From Saccharopolyspora_D taberi (GTDB lineage Bacteria; Actinomycetota; Actinomycetes; Mycobacteriales; Pseudonocardiaceae): a stretch of 64,000 nucleotides of DNA. The position numbers and the translations under genes are program-made. The DNA lies in the NCBI RefSeq assembly GCF_039534165.1, contig NZ_BAAAUX010000002.1, forward strand, positions 124,001 to 188,000. The letters run 5' to 3'. A model generated the notes under the pieces. It saw nothing but the letters and a program-made list of their open reading frames with translations. It did not search any database and had not been told where the DNA came from. Positions 58,682-64,000 of the stretch are shown here, piece after piece. Position 1 is the first letter of the stretch. Each line of letters opens with the position of its first letter.

Positions 58682-58897
58682 GGAAGACGGTTGGCGCACA
58701 AGACCGATTTCGCCTGTCGCGCAACGGAATCCGTGGCGCAAGAGGATGCCCCGAAGCGGGCCTCCTGGAAGGAGGCACCGGCGTCGAACCGAGCTCCGGT
58801 GAACCTGGCGGTGCCCTCGAAGCTCGCGCTGATCGCGCAGCCTGGTGCAGGGCAGGCGGAGGTAGCCGCAGATCAGGTTGACGATGGTCTGGCGCTG
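58682..58897 (-). pseudogene. Remnant of a pentapeptide-repeat protein gene
   Basis: On the minus strand, 58897-58850 reads QRQTIVNLICGYLRLP, the linker seen in actinobacterial pentapeptide-repeat proteins. Shifted one frame, about 58836-58757 reads ISASFEGTARFTGARF then DAGASFQEARFGA, true pentapeptide repeats. No start codon, membrane segment or intact frame joins them. So this is a broken, mostly deleted gene between the deiodinase-like gene and the YciI-like gene. Confidence 0.55.
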
Positions 58898-59168
58898 AGC
58901 ACCCCGGATTCGTCGTCCCGCATGAAGTTGATGTTGCCCGACGGAGCCGCCGCCGTGGGGCGGAAACGACGAACCGGACAACGAGCCGCGGGGAACGGGG
59001 ATGACCGAATCGTGCTTTTCCTCATTTTCGCGAATGCGTGGTCGAAATCGGACCAAATTCGCGATGCGGATTGTTGATCAGGCCCGCCCCGGGGGTCGCC
59101 GGAATGGCGGATCCGGAGCGGGCGATCGGTCGGCCGGAAAGTGCGGGTGGATTCATGTGGTTGCTGGT
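58898..59168. other. Intergenic region without a recognisable gene
   Basis: About 270 bases. Beyond possible extra debris of the pentapeptide-repeat gene, no start, hairpin or repeat stands out. The portion 59010-59070 is AT-richer than the surroundings. Confidence 0.4.
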
Positions 59169-59471
59169 TCAGCCGCCCGCGAGGCGGTCGGCGTACCGGG
59201 CGAGTTCCGGTACCGTGCGCAGTGCTTCGAACGTGATCACCTCCGGCCGGACCAGGTGTTCCCGGACCAGCGGGTCGGTGGCCAGGATCGCGTCCAGCCT
59301 GCCCCGGGCCATGTCGCAGGCGATGATGACCGAGCCGGGCCGGGGTGACCGGCGGCCTTCGATGATGAAATCCCCGGACTGGTAATGCCGGTTGATCCAG
59401 TTCGAGTGGTCGGGAAGCACGAGGTTGACTTCTTCTGCTGGCGCGGTGTAATGCAGCATGACCACATACAT
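59169..59471 (-). CDS. YciI-like (YCII domain) protein
   Basis: 100 residues: YVVMLHYTAPAEEVNLVLPDHSNWINRHYQSGDFIIEGRRSPRPGSVIIA followed by ATDPLVREHLVRPEVITFEALR. The conserved YCII His (in PDHSNWI) and the Asp/Pro (TDPLVREHL) are present. Small ferredoxin-like fold; possible detoxifying or chlorohydrolase-like role, undetermined. ATG 59471 preceded by gaaaga. Confidence 0.82.
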   Translation of the reverse strand: MYVVMLHYTAPAEEVNLVLPDHSNWINRHYQSGDFIIEGRRSPRPGSVIIACDMARGRLDAILATDPLVREHLVRPEVITFEALRTVPELARYADRLAGG

Positions 59472-59597
59472 TCTTTCAGCGTAGAACCCGCTCCCGGGCG
59501 TCGCGGGTCACCGCTCAATAACATTTAACCGGAAAAGACGATTCAGCTCCGGGAAAGTAAAAGGAGTCAAAAGCACCGACCAAAACCGGACCCGGCT

Positions 59598-60551
59598 TCA
59601 GCTCGCCTCCGGCTCGGGGACGTCCAGCGCTCGCGCCGTCGCGGAATACGCCTCCGCCATCGCCTCCGCGGCGAACGGCAGCACGTCGGTGAACCCGGCG
59701 AAGCCGTGGAACGCACCCGCGCAGTGCTGGAGGCTGGTGCGCACGCCAGCCAGCCGGAGGCGCTCGGCGTAGCGCTCGCCCTCGGTGCGGAGCGGATCGC
59801 ACTCGGCCACCACCACGTGCGCCGGCGGCAGGCCGGCGAGGTCGGGCGCGCGCAGCGGCGAGGCCCGCGGGTCGTCCCGGTCGGCGGCGTCGGGCGCGTA
59901 CAGGTCCCAGAACCACCGCATGTGCGCCGGGGCGAGCATCCCGCGGCCGTCATCGTCCACATAGGACTCCGTGGTGAAGTCGTGGTCGGTGACCGGGTAG
60001 ACGAGCAGCTGGAACACCGGCCGCGGCGCGCCCTGCCGGGCTGCGATCAGCGCGGCGGCGGTGGCGAGGTTGCCGCCCGCGCTGTCGCCGGCGACGGCGA
60101 TCCGCGCCGGATCTCCGCCCAGCTCCGCCGCGTGCTCGGCGGCCCAGGCCAGCGCGGCGCAGGCGTCCTCGACGGGAGCGGGGAAGGGGTGCTCGGGCGC
60201 CAGCCGGTAGTCGACCGACACCACGATCGCCCGGGCTCCGTTCGTGAGGTTGCGCGCGTGCAGGTCGTGGCTGTCGAGTCCGCCGAGCACCCAGCCGCCG
60301 CCGTGGAAGTAGACGACCACCGGCGGTTCCGCCTCGCTCACCGCGGGCCAGTAGACGCGGACCGGGAGCGCGCCGCCCGGCCCCGGGATCCCGCGCTCCT
60401 CGACCCGGTGCACCGGCACCGGCTGGTGCTCGGGCGCGAGTTCGGCGAACAACGCCCGCGCCTGCGCGGCGTCGACGACCGCTCCGCCGAGATCGGGAAT
60501 CCGCTCCCGCATGGCCGAGAGGAGGCGTTCGGCGTCGGGATGTAGCGGCAT
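59598..60551 (-). CDS. HSL-family alpha/beta hydrolase (esterase)
   Basis: 317 residues from ATG 60551 (ggagg eight bases before). Oxyanion motif YFHGGGWVLGGLDSHD, nucleophile elbow IAVAGDSAGGNLA (Ser about 162), acid VVVAECDPLRTEGERYAE and His in CAGAFHGFAGF. Hydrolyses short acyl esters, cytoplasmic (no signal peptide). Divergent from the P450 gene at 60734. Confidence 0.92.
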   Translation of the reverse strand: MPLHPDAERLLSAMRERIPDLGGAVVDAAQARALFAELAPEHQPVPVHRVEERGIPGPGGALPVRVYWPAVSEAEPPVVVYFHGGGWVLGGLDSHDLHARNLTNGARAIVVSVDYRLAPEHPFPAPVEDACAALAWAAEHAAELGGDPARIAVAGDSAGGNLATAAALIAARQGAPRPVFQLLVYPVTDHDFTTESYVDDDGRGMLAPAHMRWFWDLYAPDAADRDDPRASPLRAPDLAGLPPAHVVVAECDPLRTEGERYAERLRLAGVRTSLQHCAGAFHGFAGFTDVLPFAAEAMAEAYSATARALDVPEPEAS

Positions 60552-60733
60552 CGGGACCTCCTGAGGGGTTGTGGTGGCGACTCGGGCCGATGTAACCGGA
60601 GGCGTCCCGGCCCTGGAAGCGACCGTCACCCGGATGCAGCAGGAGTCGATCTCCTGCGGCGGGACGCGCGGCCGTCGCCCGGTCACTCGGTCAGCGTCTA
60701 CAGCCCCCGGTAAACACCCGTTACTCTCCCGGT

Positions 60734-62089
60734 ATGACCGACATCACACCGCCGGATTCGCCTCCGATGCTGTCCGGGGCGCGGCCGGTGATCGGGCACG
60801 CGGCCGAGTTCATCCGGCATCCGGTCGGAATCGCCGAACGCGGCCACGCGGAATGCGGAAGGGCGTTCTCCGTCCGCATTCCGGGGCGCACCGCGTACAT
60901 GTTCATCGGCCCCGAGCACAATCGGTTCTTCTTCTCCGAGACCGACAAGCGGCTGTCGATCCGGACCGCTTATCCGTTCTTCGTGCGGATGTTCGACCCG
61001 GCTTTCTACTTCTTCGCCGGAGCCGACGAGTACAAAAGGCAGCGCGCCCTGGTGCTGCCGCGGTTCCAGGGAAAGCAACTCCAGAACTACGTCCGCACGA
61101 TGGTCGACGAAGTCGTCGATCTCGACCGTGCGCTCGGCGATGCCGGGGAATTCGACCTGGTGCGCACCATGGGCCCGCTGGTCATGCGGATCGCGGCCCG
61201 CGCGTTCCTCGGCCACGACTTCTCCGCGCGGCTGGAGAACGGGTTCTTCGAGACCTTCCGCCGGTTCTCGGCCGGCATGGACCCGATCATGCCCGGCTGG
61301 CTGCCACTGCCGCACCTGCTGCGCAGCAGACGCGCCAAGCGGCGGCTGCACCGGCTGATGGGCGAGCTGATCGAGCAGCGCCGCCGCGACCCGGTGGAAC
61401 CGGGCGACTTCCTGCAGACGCTCATCGAAGCCCGCTACGACGACGGCGACGAGGTGCCCGACCAGGTGCTGATCAACCTCATCCTGTTGTTCAGCTGGGC
61501 GGGACACGAGACCACCACCGGCCACATCAGCTGGGCGGTCATCGACCTGCTCCAGCACCCGGACAAGCTGGCCAGGGTGGTGGCGGAGGCGCACGCCGTG
61601 CTCGACGGCAAACCCGCCGAGGAGCTGACCCTGTCCGACGTCGGGCGGCTCAAGTACCTCGACCACGCGCTGCACGAAACCGAACGGCTGCACCCCGTCG
61701 CCTTCACGATGGCGCGGACCGCCGCCGAAACCTTCGAATACCAGGGTTACACGATTCCGCGCGGCGCGATGCTGATGATCTCGCCCGCGGTCACCCACCG
61801 GCTCGGCGAACTCTACCCCGATCCGCACGAATTCCGGCCGGAGCGGTTCGCCGAGAATCCGAAGGACACCAGGTACCTCGTCGGATTCGGAGGAGGCGTG
61901 CACCGCTGCCTCGGAGTGCATTTCGCCTACCTGGAGATGACCATCGCCCTCGCCCACCTGTTCCGCGAATTCGATCTGGAACTCCTCGACCGGAATCCGA
62001 GACCGGTTCCGGGTGCCCACACCAAGTGGCCGGAGAGCCCCTGCCGGGTCCGCTACACCCGCAAGGTCACCGCGCGCCGCCCTGCTTGA
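60734..62089 (+). CDS. Cytochrome P450
   Basis: 451 residues. I-helix LFSWAGHETTTGHISWAV (oxygen-activating Glu-Thr pair), K-helix HETERLHP (ExxR), and heme loop FGGGVHRCLGVHFAYLEM with the Cys ligand. The AGHETTT helix and the long tail resemble the CYP51/CYP120-like bacterial group more than the soluble class I CYP107/105 enzymes. There is no N-terminal membrane anchor. No ferredoxin gene adjoins. No clear ribosome binding site precedes the ATG, so the message may be leaderless. Substrate unknown; sterol-like or terpenoid substrates are only a guess. Confidence 0.9.
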   Translation: MTDITPPDSPPMLSGARPVIGHAAEFIRHPVGIAERGHAECGRAFSVRIPGRTAYMFIGPEHNRFFFSETDKRLSIRTAYPFFVRMFDPAFYFFAGADEYKRQRALVLPRFQGKQLQNYVRTMVDEVVDLDRALGDAGEFDLVRTMGPLVMRIAARAFLGHDFSARLENGFFETFRRFSAGMDPIMPGWLPLPHLLRSRRAKRRLHRLMGELIEQRRRDPVEPGDFLQTLIEARYDDGDEVPDQVLINLILLFSWAGHETTTGHISWAVIDLLQHPDKLARVVAEAHAVLDGKPAEELTLSDVGRLKYLDHALHETERLHPVAFTMARTAAETFEYQGYTIPRGAMLMISPAVTHRLGELYPDPHEFRPERFAENPKDTRYLVGFGGGVHRCLGVHFAYLEMTIALAHLFREFDLELLDRNPRPVPGAHTKWPESPCRVRYTRKVTARRPA

Positions 62090-62110
62090 ACCTGCCCACT
62101 ACTGGGGGTA

Positions 62111-62136
62111 GGAACTCCCGGACGGGCGGTATCGTT
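62111..62136 (+). promoter_or_regulatory. Candidate ECF-sigma promoter of the korA operon
   Basis: GGAAC (62111-62115) and CGTT (62133-62136) separated by 17 bases, the pattern of SigE-like extracytoplasmic sigma promoters, 72 bp before the GTG at 62208. Confidence 0.35.
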
Positions 62137-62207
62137 TTGCCGGAGGGTGTGTCCGCTCACACTGGCGGACGTCGTGCACGCGCGCTGAAGGGGAATCAGG
62201 TCAATTG

Positions 62208-64000
62208 GTGACGACGAACGGGCACCGGCCCCCGGACGAGACGGGGCCGGATCCCGCTGGGGGCCAGGGCAGCGAAACGCGCAAGGTGAACCGGGTGGTG
62301 ATCCGATTCGCCGGTGACTCCGGCGACGGCATGCAGCTCACCGGCGACCGGTTCACCTCGGAGGCGGCGGCCTTCGGCAACGACCTGGCGACGCTGCCGA
62401 ACTTCCCGGCCGAGATCAGAGCCCCCGCCGGGACGCTGCCCGGCGTCTCCAGCTTCCAGCTGCACTTCGCCGACTACGACATCCTCACCCCCGGCGACCG
62501 GCCGGACGTGCTGGTGGCGATGAACCCGGCGGCGCTCAAGGCCAACATCGCCGACCTGCCGCGCGGCGGCATCCTCATCGTCAACACCGACGAGTTCACC
62601 AAGCGGAACCTGACCAAGGTCGGCTACGAGTCCAGCCCGCTCGACAGCCCGGAGCTGGAGCCCTACACGGTGCACGAGGTGCCGATGGCGGAGCTGACGC
62701 TGGGCGCGGTGGAGTCGACCGGGCTGTCCCGCAAGGACGCCGAGCGGGCCAAGAACATGTTCGCCCTGGGCCTGCTGTCGTGGATGTACCACCGGCCGAC
62801 CGAGGGCACCGAGCGGTTCCTGCGGGAGAAGTTCGCCAAGAAGCCGCAGATCGCCGAGGCCAACGTGCTGGCGTTCCGGGCGGGCTGGAACTACGGCGAG
62901 ACCACCGAGTCGTTCGCGGTGACCTACGAGGTCGCGCCCGCGACGCTGCCCGGCGGGACCTACCGCCAGATCACCGGCAACCTCGCGCTCGCCTACGGCC
63001 TGGTCGCCGCCGGGCAGCGCAGCGGGCTGCCGCTGTTCCTGGGCAGCTACCCGATCACGCCTGCCTCCGACGTGCTGCACGAGCTGGCCAAGCACAAGAA
63101 CTTCGGGGTCACCTCGTTCCAGGCCGAGGACGAGATCGCCGGCATCGGTGCCGCGCTGGGCGCCTCCTTCGGCGGCGCGCTGGGCGTGACCACCACCTCC
63201 GGCCCCGGACTCGCGCTGAAGTCGGAGACCGTGGGGCTGGCGGTGACGCTGGAGCTGCCGCTGCTGGTCTGCGACATCCAGCGCGGCGGCCCGTCGACCG
63301 GGCTGCCGACCAAGACCGAGCAGGCAGACCTGCTGCAGGCGCTCTACGGCCGCAACGGCGAGTCGCCGGTGCCGGTCGTCGCGCCCCGCTCGCCCGCGGA
63401 CTGCTTCGACATGGCGCTGGAGGCGGCGCGGATCGCGCTGACCTACCGCACGCCGGTGCTGCTGCTGTCGGACGGGGCGATCGCCAACGGCTCGGAGCCG
63501 TGGCTGATCCCGGCGGTCGACGAGCTGCCCGACCTCGGCGTCGAGTTCGCCACCGGCCCCAACGCGCCGGACGGCTCCGGCGAGTTCTGGCCCTACCTGC
63601 GCGACCCGGAGACGCTGGCCCGCGAGTGGGCGGTGCCGGGCACGCCGGGCGCCGAGCACCGCATCGGCGGCCTGGAGAAGGCCGACGGGCCGGGGCACAT
63701 CTCCTACGACCCGGACAACCACGACCGGATGGTCCGCCTGCGGCAGGCCAAGATCGACGGCATCACCGTGCCGGACGTCGAGGTCGACGACCCGTCGGGC
63801 GAGGCGCGGGTGCTGGTGCTCGGCTGGGGCTCGTCCTACGGGCCGATCGGCGCGGCGTGCCGCCGCGTGCGCAACAACGGCATGCCGGTGGCCCAGGCGC
63901 ACCTGCGCCACCTCAATCCGATGCCCGGGAATCTCGGCGAGGTCCTGCGGCGTTACGACAGGGTGATCGTGCCGGAGATGAACCTCGGGCAGCTGGCCAT
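62208..64000 (+). CDS. korA: 2-oxoacid:ferredoxin oxidoreductase, fused gamma/alpha subunit (C-terminus off the right edge)
   Basis: About 597 residues visible from GTG 62208. The N-terminal gamma domain begins VNRVVIRFAGDSGDGMQLTGDRFTSEAA; the alpha domain starts near residue 230 (GNLALAYGLVAAGQRSGLPLFLGSYPITPASDVLHELAKH), with FQAEDEIAGIGAALGASFGGALGVTTTSGPGLALKSE and CDIQRGGPSTGLPTKTEQADL. It is the KorA of actinobacterial 2-oxoglutarate (or pyruvate/branched-chain) ferredoxin oxidoreductases and needs a KorB beta subunit, expected just beyond the window. The final 20-30 residues are missing. Confidence 0.93.
   Translation, partial: MTTNGHRPPDETGPDPAGGQGSETRKVNRVVIRFAGDSGDGMQLTGDRFTSEAAAFGNDLATLPNFPAEIRAPAGTLPGVSSFQLHFADYDILTPGDRPDVLVAMNPAALKANIADLPRGGILIVNTDEFTKRNLTKVGYESSPLDSPELEPYTVHEVPMAELTLGAVESTGLSRKDAERAKNMFALGLLSWMYHRPTEGTERFLREKFAKKPQIAEANVLAFRAGWNYGETTESFAVTYEVAPATLPGGTYRQITGNLALAYGLVAAGQRSGLPLFLGSYPITPASDVLHELAKHKNFGVTSFQAEDEIAGIGAALGASFGGALGVTTTSGPGLALKSETVGLAVTLELPLLVCDIQRGGPSTGLPTKTEQADLLQALYGRNGESPVPVVAPRSPADCFDMALEAARIALTYRTPVLLLSDGAIANGSEPWLIPAVDELPDLGVEFATGPNAPDGSGEFWPYLRDPETLAREWAVPGTPGAEHRIGGLEKADGPGHISYDPDNHDRMVRLRQAKIDGITVPDVEVDDPSGEARVLVLGWGSSYGPIGAACRRVRNNGMPVAQAHLRHLNPMPGNLGEVLRRYDRVIVPEMNLGQLA

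Noticed and set aside
1..64000. CRISPR arrays, insertion sequences, integrases, rRNA genes or a replication origin
   Set aside because: No regularly spaced repeats, transposase or integrase motifs, rRNA sequence or DnaA-box clusters were recognised on either strand.

Overview
The window is high-GC actinobacterial DNA. Codon positions, GTG/TTG starts, twin lipoprotein transporters, an IdeR/DmdR-type iron box, leaderless small reading frames and a GlpD/TetR/flavoprotein/lipid-kinase block laid out as in Mycobacterium tuberculosis all fit. The style of the genes suggests a Pseudonocardiaceae member such as Saccharopolyspora, but no rRNA or marker gene is present to prove it.

Layout. 0-6.8 kb: a drug-efflux MFS gene cut by the left edge and its divergent TetR regulator, a gene-free 0.9-kb stretch, a small HTH protein with a DUF4239-like membrane protein, a secreted proline-rich propeller protein, a CDF metal exporter, and a TetR/DUF1330 divergent pair. 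6.9-16.3 kb: a sulfur-acquisition region with an SsuE-like flavin reductase, a polar amino-acid ABC transporter, a large FAD/NAD(P)-binding protein, an aliphatic-sulfonate ABC transporter and an orphan winged-helix regulator. Four of its transcription units begin with a very short reading frame ending in Cys and carrying an R(R/A)H-x-DL motif, and all four have the same spacing from promoter to start codon.

16.3-32.9 kb: a 14-gene NRPS-independent siderophore locus on the minus strand, related to staphyloferrin B. It holds SbnA, SbnG and SbnH homologues, three IucA/IucC synthetases and an exporter, downstream of a second tightly overlapping block: methyltransferase, Fe-siderophore ABC importer, a second divergent SbnA-like PLP enzyme, an ATP-grasp ligase and another MFS protein. 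An iron box lies on the promoter of the sbnA-like gene. No SbnB homologue is in the window, so the diamine precursor route may differ.

33-37.7 kb: lipid kinase, AGPS-like flavoprotein, TetR and GlpD (glycerolipid metabolism). 37.8-40 kb: an anti-sigma-like ATPase, a Gly-rich membrane peptide, an MBL hydrolase and a small secreted peptide. 40-44 kb: branched-chain 2-oxoacid dehydrogenase (E1a, E1b, E2) with a divergent Lrp regulator. 44-52 kb: GrpB, then an IclR-controlled homogentisate operon (FAD hydroxylase, small partner, MHS transporter, HmgA, unknown protein, FahA).

52-57 kb: a pirin, an aldo/keto reductase and a 956-residue M48 membrane peptidase. 57-59 kb: a flavoprotein closely resembling iodotyrosine deiodinase, followed by a FadR-type regulator, the pair being flanked by two decayed gene remnants. 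59-64 kb: YciI-like protein, HSL-family esterase, cytochrome P450, and a 2-oxoacid:ferredoxin oxidoreductase alpha subunit running off the right edge.

Two points deserve most attention: the set of four leaderless leader peptides, and the SbnB-less staphyloferrin-B-like locus with its extra ATP-grasp and PLP enzymes.
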